A DNA stretch of 7,532 nt from positions 1 through 7,532 of the forward strand of contig CAISOI010000098.1 in NCBI GenBank assembly GCA_903886985.1, read 5' to 3'. The position numbers and the translations under genes were made by a program. Origin of the DNA: an uncultured Chthonomonas sp. (GTDB lineage Bacteria; Armatimonadota; Chthonomonadetes; Chthonomonadales; CAJBBX01). The notes under the pieces are model-generated. The model saw nothing but the letters and a program-made list of their open reading frames with translations, ran no database searches and had not been told where the DNA came from. This document shows positions 1 to 6,254 of this stretch, piece after piece (within the stretch, counting starts at the first letter, position 1; every line of letters starts with the position of its first letter).

Positions 1-134
1 CCGATCTTGCCCTATGAAAGTAGATTGCTAAGTTAAAGGGCTCATCCATTGAGGAAGCTAAGGATCGGGAATGAAGGGTAACGGTTTCGCGCTATAGAAT
101 GAATGACGTAACGAACAGAGTTCCGAGATCGTAG

Positions 135-166
135 GTCCAATTCTGGAAGAGGGTTTCAAATTGGAC
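135..166. other. stem-loop upstream of the first lipoprotein gene
   Basis: GTCCAATT (135-142) pairs perfectly with AATTGGAC (159-166). The stem continues past a bulged C143 with 144-148 pairing to 154-158, which includes one G-U pair, leaving the five-base loop GAGGG. That makes 13 base pairs in total. No T-run follows, so it is not a textbook intrinsic terminator on the + strand. It could end an upstream transcript, or sit in the 5' leader of the lipoprotein gene whose ATG lies 81 bases further on. Confidence 0.4.
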
Positions 167-234
167 ATACCTTGAACTGCCAAGTCAATCTTGGTGTCAT
201 CGTTCGTGACTCTTTGTTAGTTCTGAACCATGTC

Positions 235-239
235 AGGTG
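235..239 (+). promoter_or_regulatory. ribosome binding site deciding the start at 247
   Basis: AGGTG sits seven bases before the ATG at 247. It favours this start over the in-frame TTG at 172, which would add 25 residues ahead of the signal peptide, and over the ATG at 262, which would remove part of the charged n-region. Confidence 0.5.
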
Positions 240-246
240 TATTAAG

Positions 247-1935
247 ATGAAAGTGAAACTGATGAAAACCTGTGGTTGGTATATAGTAATTGCGCTTTTG
301 ATTATGTCATTGGTAGGCTGTGGTGGCTCGGGAGGAACCGGGGCGGTAAGTGGCACAAAAGGTGTCGCTGCGATCAAGATAACGTGGCCCGCGCGATCGA
401 GAGTCATTCCACTGGCGGCGAACAGCATAACCTGTTCGTTGAGGCTGAACGGAGTCACCGTACAGTCCATCGTTACACCAAGGCCAAGTGGGACAACGCA
501 ATCCGCTGTACAGTTTCAGGGACTTGTACCAGGGACTTATGATGTTTTTGCCTACGCTACTCCTAATGCCGATGGCACAGGTGTGAGTCAAGCGGAAGGA
601 TCTACATCAATCGTAATTACAGCTGGCAATATCACCAATTTTCAATTAACGATGTCGAGTACCGTGACATCTCTGACGGTTCGATCCTCCACAGCGACTT
701 TCAAAGTTGGTGAAACTGCGTCACTCTCTGTAACTGCGTTTAGCCATGGTCAAATGGTACTTGTCGATCCATCCGAATTAGTTTGGACTGTTTTGCCGAA
801 CACCATTGCGTCTGTAACACCAACCGGGACAACTGTTACGGTCACAGGAGTATTTACGGGCAATGGAAATGTCGTCGTCACGGAAAAGTACTCGGGTGTA
901 TCCGCATCGAGCCCAATTACCGTACTTCCCAATCTACTGACCTATAACTGGACTGCATCCACCGCTGTCGGTAGATTCCAGAATCCCGTACTTGCTCCTG
1001 ATGGTTCGGTTGTTGTCAACATTGTGGATGATTCCAACTCGGCAAACTGCGCGTTGAACTGTTATGAGAGTTCTACTGGCGCACTGCGATGGAGTACTAA
1101 GGTTGGTGGACCGATTCTCGCCTCAGCAGTGTTTGACGGCGCAGGTCATGTTTTTGCTGGCGGAACGTACGGGGTCGGTTTTCCCAAGTCCAATCCCAAC
1201 GTTTTCGCTTTGAGCTTGGCAACAGGTTCTGTAATTTGGTCTACTGCCAATTGGAATGCTAGTGTGAACATACCACTTGGTCTCACATACGGTAATGGAA
1301 CCTTGTTCGTAGGTTTGGACGGGACGGTAAAGAATGTATTTGCGCTTAATCCTGCCAATGGAACCACGATCTGGTCTGATTCAATATCGGGCACAGCTGC
1401 AAATACTCCCGCATACAGTTCCGTTGGGAACCAGTTGTTTGTCAGCTCAGTTGGCGGGACGGTCAATGCTTATAATGCAACGACCGGCTCTTTGAATTGG
1501 ACGAAAACCTATTCGGGAAGCACCGGTATTTTGGCCCATCCAAGTGGTGACGCTATTGTTTCGTCACTCTTGAACGGATTTGTTAAACTGAACGGCACAA
1601 ATGGCAATCAAAAATGGCTTATCGGAAATGGATATCCGTTTCGAATTGCTGTTCTTGCTCAAGGTGGTTATCTGTTCGCAGGGACGGATACCCAAACCGT
1701 TGGGGTAACGCCTGACGGAGGACCTACACTTTTCTATTTCCAGCCAGCACAACACCTGACTGTGGAAGCCAATAACTCCGTATACGTTTCCAATAACAAC
1801 GGGTTGTTTGTCTATCTTAATAATCAGACGGGATTGAGCTGGCAATTTCCCGCGAGTATTGGTGGACATGCCTCGACTCCGGGTGGAACGGTCTATGCAG
1901 CACATCTGGACAAACTGTATAGTATTCATCCCTAG
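247..1935 (+). CDS. lipoprotein with Ig-like domain and PQQ/BamB-like beta-propeller (paralog 1)
   Basis: Predicted envelope lipoprotein of 562 residues; ligand and role are unknown. Residues 1-24 are a lipoprotein signal peptide (lysines at 2, 4 and 7, then a hydrophobic stretch) ending in the lipobox LVGC, with Cys25 as lipidation site and a Gly/Ser-rich linker after it. Residues about 42-137 form a beta-rich module containing SRVIPLAANS and NADGTGVSQAEG. Residues about 140-228 resemble a BIG2-type Ig domain. From about 230 to the end is a propeller with repeated blade motifs of the form A-T/S-x-G-x-x-x-W: near 276-282, 325-331, 370-376, 411-418 and 451-457. Such folds usually serve protein-protein contact or ligand binding. 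It has no enzyme motif that I can see. The gene at 2057 is a tandem paralog with the same architecture and the same YSIHP C-terminus. The start at 247 is chosen from the signal peptide and the AGGTG site. Family assignment is fairly sure; function is not. Confidence 0.85.
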   Translation: MKVKLMKTCGWYIVIALLIMSLVGCGGSGGTGAVSGTKGVAAIKITWPARSRVIPLAANSITCSLRLNGVTVQSIVTPRPSGTTQSAVQFQGLVPGTYDVFAYATPNADGTGVSQAEGSTSIVITAGNITNFQLTMSSTVTSLTVRSSTATFKVGETASLSVTAFSHGQMVLVDPSELVWTVLPNTIASVTPTGTTVTVTGVFTGNGNVVVTEKYSGVSASSPITVLPNLLTYNWTASTAVGRFQNPVLAPDGSVVVNIVDDSNSANCALNCYESSTGALRWSTKVGGPILASAVFDGAGHVFAGGTYGVGFPKSNPNVFALSLATGSVIWSTANWNASVNIPLGLTYGNGTLFVGLDGTVKNVFALNPANGTTIWSDSISGTAANTPAYSSVGNQLFVSSVGGTVNAYNATTGSLNWTKTYSGSTGILAHPSGDAIVSSLLNGFVKLNGTNGNQKWLIGNGYPFRIAVLAQGGYLFAGTDTQTVGVTPDGGPTLFYFQPAQHLTVEANNSVYVSNNNGLFVYLNNQTGLSWQFPASIGGHASTPGGTVYAAHLDKLYSIHP

Positions 1936-2001
1936 AATCTCGTTTTGGACGGTTACGGTGTAAGGTTGGTTCAGTGGCGCATTGTTTGAGTGATGGAGTT
2001 G

Positions 2002-2038
2002 GGGCACGGATTATTCTAATAATACGTGCCCTATTTGT
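2002..2038 (+). terminator. intrinsic terminator-like hairpin between the paralogs
   Basis: GGGCACG (2002-2008) pairs with CGTGCCC (2025-2031). Inside, after one G/A mismatch, ATTAT (2010-2014) pairs with ATAAT (2019-2023) around a TCTA loop. The T-rich tail TATTTGT (2032-2038) follows directly. This is the most classical terminator shape in the window. It would end the first lipoprotein transcript, yet it lies only eight bases before the second gene's Shine-Dalgarno and 18 bases before its start codon, so partial read-through or attenuation is possible. Confidence 0.65.
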
Positions 2039-2045
2039 ACAGAGT

Positions 2046-2050
2046 GGGAG
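2046..2050 (+). promoter_or_regulatory. ribosome binding site for the TTG start at 2057
   Basis: GGGAG is six bases ahead of the TTG at 2057. It supports this rare start codon: the next in-frame ATG would begin inside the hydrophobic core of the signal peptide and lose the two lysines. Confidence 0.6.
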
Positions 2051-2056
2051 CAAAAG

Positions 2057-3760
2057 TTGACTGTTAAAAAAAGCATAGTTGTATGTCTGAGCTTGATGTT
2101 GTTGTTATCACTTTTTGGTTGTGGTGGATCGGGTGGAAACAGCGCTACTGGCGGTTCTCGAGGCACGGCAACTATCACGATAGCATGGCCAACACGCTCT
2201 CGTGTTATTCCACTGGCTGCGAACAGCATTACTTGTTCTTTACGATTGAACGGTACGACGGTTCAATCTATTGTCACTCCGCGCCCTAGCGGAACGTCCC
2301 AGTCGGACGTCGTGTTCAATAACCTTACACCTGGCTTGTACACAGTGTATGCATATGCATCACCTAACGCAGATGGCACCGGAGTGTCGCAGGCAGAGGG
2401 GACAGCACTACTTTCAATAACTGCGGGCAAGATTTCTAATTTCACCGTTACAATGGGCAGTACCGTAACCTCGCTGACTATTAAATCCCCTTTTTCCACG
2501 ATTGCAAAGCCTGGAGATAAACTCACATATATCGCTACCGCCTTCAGTTATGGCAATATGGTTCTGGTTGATCCTTCGGAATTTGTATGGACGACTGACA
2601 GTCCCAGCATTGTTACAATTGACCCAATTGGTTCGAATGTTGTCGTTACGGCTGTAGGTTCCGGGAATGCAAACGTTACGGTCAAGACAAAGTATGCTAA
2701 TCCCTCGGCAAGTGCAAGTTTACTTGCATTGCCGGTGAACCTCAAATACAACTGGTCTGCAACAACAAGTACTGGTCACCTGGTAAATCCCGCGGTTGCG
2801 CCTGATGGATCCGTCATTGTTAATCAGATAGACGATGCCGTTCCATCTAATTGTGCCGTTAATTGCTATGACGGTTCTACGGGAGCGTTAAAGTGGAGTA
2901 CCAAAATCGGCGGCCCGATTATTAATGGGGCAGTGTTCGACGCAAGCGGAAATGTGTTTGTCGGAGGATCTTACGGTGTTTCAAACAGTTCGACAAATGC
3001 GTATGTCTTTTCTATATCACTTTCTTCTGGCGGCATAAATTGGCTCTCCAGAGATTGGAATCCGGGACTGGACACTCCCAAACAATTGGTTTACGGTAAT
3101 GGTAAATTATTTGTAGCGCTGGATGGTTCTATTCAAAATCTGTATGCTCTCAATGCCTCAACCGGAAGTACAATCTGGTCTACCTCAACTTTTGGGACTG
3201 GTCCAAACATTGCTTACTTTGCTGCGGCAGATCGGTTACTTTACTCCGGAGAACCAACCTATGGCGCATATGTGGGTTCAACGGGAGTACTTACGTGGTC
3301 TCAAATCCCTACTTTTTTCTTCAGTAAGAATTTCACTTGTGATTTGAATGGCGATATCTTAATACCTGCGAACTATTATAAGCTCAATAAGCTGGCAGGA
3401 GGGACTGGGACATTGATTACATCCAGAACCTTTGCAAGCTCAAACTTTCCTGACTACATCAACCTTGCGCCCGTCGTTTCGCCTACCGGTCAAATATACC
3501 TGTCACAACTTCCCAATACAGTCTGGTGCCTTAACTCTTCACTTCAGACAGTCTTGATTGTGAAACAGACTCCAAAAGCGATAACCAGCCAAACAAACAA
3601 CTGCCTGTATATAACGACTACCGGCGGTCTTATCGCTTATTTGAATAATTCAACTGTAGCTAATTGGTCGTTCCCGATACTAGATGGTGGCTATGCAGCT
3701 AAATCAGACGGAACTGTTTACGTTGCCCATCAGAACACCTTATATAGTATCCATCCATAG
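2057..3760 (+). CDS. lipoprotein with Ig-like domain and PQQ/BamB-like beta-propeller (paralog 2)
   Basis: Predicted envelope lipoprotein of 567 residues, paralogous to the gene at 247 and of unknown function. It uses a TTG start backed by GGGAG. The signal peptide has Lys4-Lys5, a Leu-rich core and lipobox LFGC with Cys22. Residues about 38-134 are the conserved beta module, which matches paralog 1 at 33 of 34 positions over residues 47-80. Residues about 137-225 are Ig-like (shared VDPSE and VW), and the rest is a propeller. Blades one to three are clear: NCYDGSTGALKW at 269-280, SLSSGGINW at 321-329 and NASTGSTIW at 366-374. The later blades (about 380-520) differ strongly from paralog 1, and the small-residue/Gly/Trp blade motif is harder to see there. 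The C-terminus TVYVAHQNTLYSIHP again matches. No promoter is evident in the 121-base gap before it, so it may depend on read-through from the first gene. Placement in the family is fairly sure. Confidence 0.85.
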   Translation: MTVKKSIVVCLSLMLLLSLFGCGGSGGNSATGGSRGTATITIAWPTRSRVIPLAANSITCSLRLNGTTVQSIVTPRPSGTSQSDVVFNNLTPGLYTVYAYASPNADGTGVSQAEGTALLSITAGKISNFTVTMGSTVTSLTIKSPFSTIAKPGDKLTYIATAFSYGNMVLVDPSEFVWTTDSPSIVTIDPIGSNVVVTAVGSGNANVTVKTKYANPSASASLLALPVNLKYNWSATTSTGHLVNPAVAPDGSVIVNQIDDAVPSNCAVNCYDGSTGALKWSTKIGGPIINGAVFDASGNVFVGGSYGVSNSSTNAYVFSISLSSGGINWLSRDWNPGLDTPKQLVYGNGKLFVALDGSIQNLYALNASTGSTIWSTSTFGTGPNIAYFAAADRLLYSGEPTYGAYVGSTGVLTWSQIPTFFFSKNFTCDLNGDILIPANYYKLNKLAGGTGTLITSRTFASSNFPDYINLAPVVSPTGQIYLSQLPNTVWCLNSSLQTVLIVKQTPKAITSQTNNCLYITTTGGLIAYLNNSTVANWSFPILDGGYAAKSDGTVYVAHQNTLYSIHP

Positions 3761-3809
3761 CTGTCATCACAAATTATCGATCGTAGCAGTTGATTGATGC
3801 CCTCATCTC

Positions 3810-3840
3810 TTGGAGCCAAAAGTAGGTGTTTTGGCTCCAA
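3810..3840. terminator. perfect 12-bp hairpin after the second lipoprotein gene
   Basis: TTGGAGCCAAAA (3810-3821) is perfectly complementary to TTTTGGCTCCAA (3829-3840), with the seven-base loop GTAGGTG. It begins 50 bases after the stop at 3760 and lies before the prepilin promoter, the right place for a transcript end. No T-run follows on the + strand, so the mechanism is uncertain; it might instead protect the 3' end of the mRNA. Confidence 0.5.
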
Positions 3841-3883
3841 CGAACGAAAGATTTGCTCCTTCTTTTGAGTCAAAAAATTTTTG

Positions 3884-3913
3884 TTGACAAAAGTTAGTAG
3901 GGAATGTTAAACT
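3884..3913 (+). promoter_or_regulatory. sigma70-like promoter of the prepilin-like gene
   Basis: A perfect -35 box TTGACA (3884-3889) is followed after 18 bases by TAAACT (3908-3913), four of six matches to TATAAT. AT-rich sequence (CAAAAAATTTTTG, 3871-3883) lies just upstream and could act as an UP element. Transcription would start near 3920, giving a leader of roughly 80 bases before the ATG at 4003. Confidence 0.6.
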
Positions 3914-3988
3914 TGCTCATGCTGTTACAACGTGGTCGCGGCATGCATATAAGGTAAGTGTTAACAACTCAAGCTATTTTCCAATGAT

Positions 3989-3996
3989 GGAAGGAG
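3989..3996 (+). promoter_or_regulatory. strong Shine-Dalgarno of the prepilin-like gene
   Basis: GGAAGGAG ends six bases before the ATG at 4003. It is the best ribosome binding site in the window and suggests high expression, as expected for a structural pilin-like protein. Confidence 0.8.
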
Positions 3997-4002
3997 TACC
4001 CT

Positions 4003-4815
4003 ATGCAATACTCAAGGCGTAATAATGCTTTTACGCTCATCGAACTGCTCGTGGTAATCGCAATTATTGCGATCCTCGCTGCAATCCTCTTCCCTGTTTT
4101 TGCCCGTGCTCGTGAATCTGCTCGCAAAACTGCTTGCTTAAGCAATGTCCGTCAACTTGGAACGGGTTCCAGAATGTATGCTCAGGATTATGACGAAACA
4201 TACCCTGACTCACGCGACACCTGGTTTAACGGTCCCGGTCTTCCTGGAACCAACAATGGTGTCTGGCCCGGTCCCAACTACTATGGCGCGGAGCACATCT
4301 GTCGCTATGCCATGCGGCTCTATGCAAATGACGGCAAAACGCTTGGTGGCATTGGTCTCGTTTACAACCCCTATCTGAAGAATACTCAGATATTCCGATG
4401 TCCGAGTGACCCTGGTACTCGCGGTTGGGCGGAAGCCTGCGGGGTGCCAAACACTCCCAATGGAACCGTTGTATCGCCGGGAGACCATTTCAGCTCCTAT
4501 TATCAACGCCACGCTCATGATGCTTATACCAGCATTAAGGGTGTATCAATGAAAGACTCTGCTGTTCAGCTGCCTTCACAAGTCGCTCTCTTCATCGAAG
4601 AAGGATGGCATGGTGGTACGGCTCGTCCTTATCTTTGGGACGGCACTCAAGCGGGCGACTCGGTCCGATGGGTAAATGCTACCTACTACGATGGTCATGC
4701 AAAACGGCTCGGTATTCCCTGGGTTTTACCAACTGGTCCTGGTGCCTTCGACGGCAACTGGGTGCAGAAAGTTGATCCGTGGAACTTCGACAACGCACTT
4801 AAAGACACAGAGTAG
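4003..4815 (+). CDS. DUF1559-type prepilin-like (type II secretion pseudopilin-like) protein
   Basis: A 270-residue protein with a class III/type IV prepilin leader. MQYSRRNNA is followed by FTLIELLVVIAIIAILAAIL, with predicted cleavage between Ala9 and Phe10 by a prepilin peptidase and Glu14 as the conserved mature Glu5. The hydrophobic helix continues into FPVFARARESARKTACLSNVRQLG, characteristic of the DUF1559 group. Further family marks are KNTQIFRCPSD (residues 127-136) and the C-terminal ATYYDGHAKRL (226-236), the H/X-DG element. The mature protein would sit in the inner membrane or assemble into a pilus or pseudopilus; the role of DUF1559 members is not established. The gene has its own promoter, a strong Shine-Dalgarno and a terminal hairpin, so it is probably transcribed alone. 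One small departure is Ala instead of the usual Gly before the cleavage site, which prepilin peptidases can accept. Length is normal for the family. Confidence 0.93.
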   Translation: MQYSRRNNAFTLIELLVVIAIIAILAAILFPVFARARESARKTACLSNVRQLGTGSRMYAQDYDETYPDSRDTWFNGPGLPGTNNGVWPGPNYYGAEHICRYAMRLYANDGKTLGGIGLVYNPYLKNTQIFRCPSDPGTRGWAEACGVPNTPNGTVVSPGDHFSSYYQRHAHDAYTSIKGVSMKDSAVQLPSQVALFIEEGWHGGTARPYLWDGTQAGDSVRWVNATYYDGHAKRLGIPWVLPTGPGAFDGNWVQKVDPWNFDNALKDTE

Positions 4816-4823
4816 TCCTATTG

Positions 4824-4857
4824 CCCCCTATTGCAAATTTTGGTTTGCAATAGGGGG
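4824..4857. terminator. perfect 14-bp hairpin after the prepilin-like gene
   Basis: CCCCCTATTGCAAA (4824-4837) pairs without mismatch to TTTGCAATAGGGGG (4844-4857) around the loop TTTTGG. It starts eight bases after the stop codon that ends at 4815. AAAA follows instead of a T-run. The first part of the left arm is also duplicated: CCTATTGC occurs at 4817-4824 and again at 4827-4834, so the right arm could pair with either copy. Position and strength make a transcript-end role likely. Confidence 0.6.
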
Positions 4858-4901
4858 AAAACTTCGACCCGTTAATCCCGACCCAATAAAACGCACTAAT
4901 C

Positions 4902-4906
4902 GGAAG
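4902..4906 (+). promoter_or_regulatory. ribosome binding site favouring the start at 4917
   Basis: GGAAG lies ten bases ahead of the ATG at 4917 but only one base ahead of the in-frame TTG at 4908. That spacing argues for the ATG. Confidence 0.45.
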
Positions 4907-4916
4907 TTTGATAGTT

Positions 4917-6239
4917 ATGCCTTCGCGCTTTGCGGTATCCAAGACAGTTATTTTGATCGTCATTGCTGCCGCTTTAGTGTTGCCAATTGCTTTGTATTTG
5001 AACAAGGCGAGCGAAAAGTGGGTACCTGAGGCCGACGCAAAAGTAAAAGCATTTCAGCAAAAGCAGGCTGAGAAGGCGATTGATGATCTTCAAAAGGCTG
5101 CGACCGAGCACCCCACCAGTGTGGAAGCCCAATTAAATTATGCTCGGGCACTGACGGACAAGGGGTTGTTTGTCAAAGCGCTCATTCCTGCTGGTCTGGC
5201 TGTTAAGGTGGATCCCAGAAGTCCAGAAGCGCATTTGTTGCTGGCGGAAATATGTGCCCCGCTAGACTATCGCGAAGAAGCTATTCAGCAATACAAAGAA
5301 GCGCTGAAATTAGACCCCAACCTGAACGAGGCGTATCAGCATCTTGGCGATCTTTTGATGGCAACCGGGAAAACAGCCGAGGCGGAGAGCCTATTTCGCA
5401 CCGCGCATGATCGTAACCCGGAGTCGCCGGGACCGCTCTTGAGCCTCGCCGAGATTTACACACAACAGGGACTCTCAGCCAAGGCCGCCAAAACTCTTGA
5501 TCCATTGATGAAATTGCCAGACCCTCCGGTTGCGGCGCTTTACCTGTATGGAAAAGCTGCAAACGCAGTAGGGCAATCGAGTATTGGTACTGAGAAGTTG
5601 CAGCTTGCAATTAAGAAGGCACCAGATTTCGCCGATGCCCACAATGCTCTGGGATCGGCACTGGCTAATCAGACTAAGTTTGAGGAAGCGATAAAAGAGC
5701 TCAAGAGATCTATTGAAATCTCACCGGATAACTCCAGCTATCAGTATGAGCTTGCAAAAGCCTATTTGCTCGACAATTCTTTGCCAAATCATCTTGAATT
5801 GGCGAAGGGTGTCTTTGAGCAGTCGCTGGAGAAAGACCCATCAAATCAATGGGCGCACTATTATTATGGAATGACGCTTGAACAACAGGGTGACGACGAC
5901 TCTGCTGCTCGAGAATACCGAAGAGTTCTGGAGCTGAATAAGGAATTTGCTTCGGGATATTATCGCTTAGGCGCCATTTATAAGCGAATGGGCAGGATAG
6001 AGGAAGGAAAGAAACTCCAAGCCTATTTCGACAAGAAGAATCGGGAAGCGATCACGACTGTACACGGTCAACGACGCGATAATTCTGAAGTGGACAATGC
6101 GGAGTATCGATACCAACGCGGGATTAAGGCATTGAAGGCTGGCAAGAAGAGCCAGGCTATTTCAGAATTTCAGGCGGCGCTCGATCGCAATCCGAACCAC
6201 GCCGCTGCCAAGCGACAGTTAGCTGATCTTAAAAAGTGA
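4917..6239 (+). CDS. membrane-anchored tetratricopeptide repeat (TPR) protein
   Basis: A 440-residue protein. Residues about 9-28 form one hydrophobic helix after Arg4 and Lys9, a signal anchor or uncleaved signal peptide, so the repeats should face the periplasm or outside. About ten TPR-like helical hairpins follow. The clearest are residues 69-101, 103-135 (AIQQYKEALKLDPN), 137-169, 238-270 (AIKELKRSIEISPD), 311-343 and 395-429 (AISEFQAALDRNPN). TPR arrays bind protein partners and have no catalytic residues. The start at 4917 is preferred over TTG 4908 on ribosome-site spacing. No clear promoter is visible between the hairpin at 4824-4857 and the start. The next gene begins 15 bases after the stop, so the two are probably co-transcribed and the CRTAC1-like lipoprotein is a plausible partner. 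The specific biological role cannot be read from the sequence. Confidence 0.9.
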   Translation: MPSRFAVSKTVILIVIAAALVLPIALYLNKASEKWVPEADAKVKAFQQKQAEKAIDDLQKAATEHPTSVEAQLNYARALTDKGLFVKALIPAGLAVKVDPRSPEAHLLLAEICAPLDYREEAIQQYKEALKLDPNLNEAYQHLGDLLMATGKTAEAESLFRTAHDRNPESPGPLLSLAEIYTQQGLSAKAAKTLDPLMKLPDPPVAALYLYGKAANAVGQSSIGTEKLQLAIKKAPDFADAHNALGSALANQTKFEEAIKELKRSIEISPDNSSYQYELAKAYLLDNSLPNHLELAKGVFEQSLEKDPSNQWAHYYYGMTLEQQGDDDSAAREYRRVLELNKEFASGYYRLGAIYKRMGRIEEGKKLQAYFDKKNREAITTVHGQRRDNSEVDNAEYRYQRGIKALKAGKKSQAISEFQAALDRNPNHAAAKRQLADLKK

Positions 6240-6254
6240 AGAGATTGAGTCAAA

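Larger units (their letters stand above)
1..246. other. non-coding leader region upstream of the first lipoprotein gene
   Basis: No reading frame here looks like a gene. All three + frames have stops within the first 40 bases, and the minus frames contain stops and no supported start. Several short inverted repeats could form RNA structure: 1-8 with 60-68 (one bulged base), 9-13 (GCCCT) with 37-41 (AGGGC), and 41-44 (CTCA) with 50-53 (TGAG). There is also an imperfect direct repeat, GAATGA followed by GTAACG, at 69-83 and 101-113. A TAGAAT at 95-100 resembles a -10 box but has no matching -35 at a normal distance. TTGAAC (172-177) and TGTCAT (195-200), 17 bases apart, are a weak promoter candidate. 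I recognise no known riboswitch family. Confidence 0.5.

Noticed and set aside
172..246. N-terminal extension of the first lipoprotein gene from the TTG at 172
   Set aside because: It would put 25 residues ahead of a clear lipoprotein signal peptide, and the AGGTG site fits the ATG at 247.
1..246. c-di-GMP (GEMM) or other known riboswitch in the leader
   Set aside because: I compared it with the GEMM-I core (GGACGCAAAGCC and GGTAGC elements) and found no match; other families also gave no recognisable core.
1564..2007. Minus-strand open frame of 147 codons over the end of the first lipoprotein gene
   Set aside because: It has no domain or ribosome site, and the + strand there encodes the conserved propeller end.
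4908..4916. TTG start for the TPR gene
   Set aside because: The putative Shine-Dalgarno would be only one base away, and the ATG at 4917 still gives a complete charged n-region and membrane helix.
5040..6230. Possible recent internal DNA duplication in the TPR gene
   Set aside because: The repeats are visible only at protein level as normal TPR degeneracy; I see no long DNA repeats.
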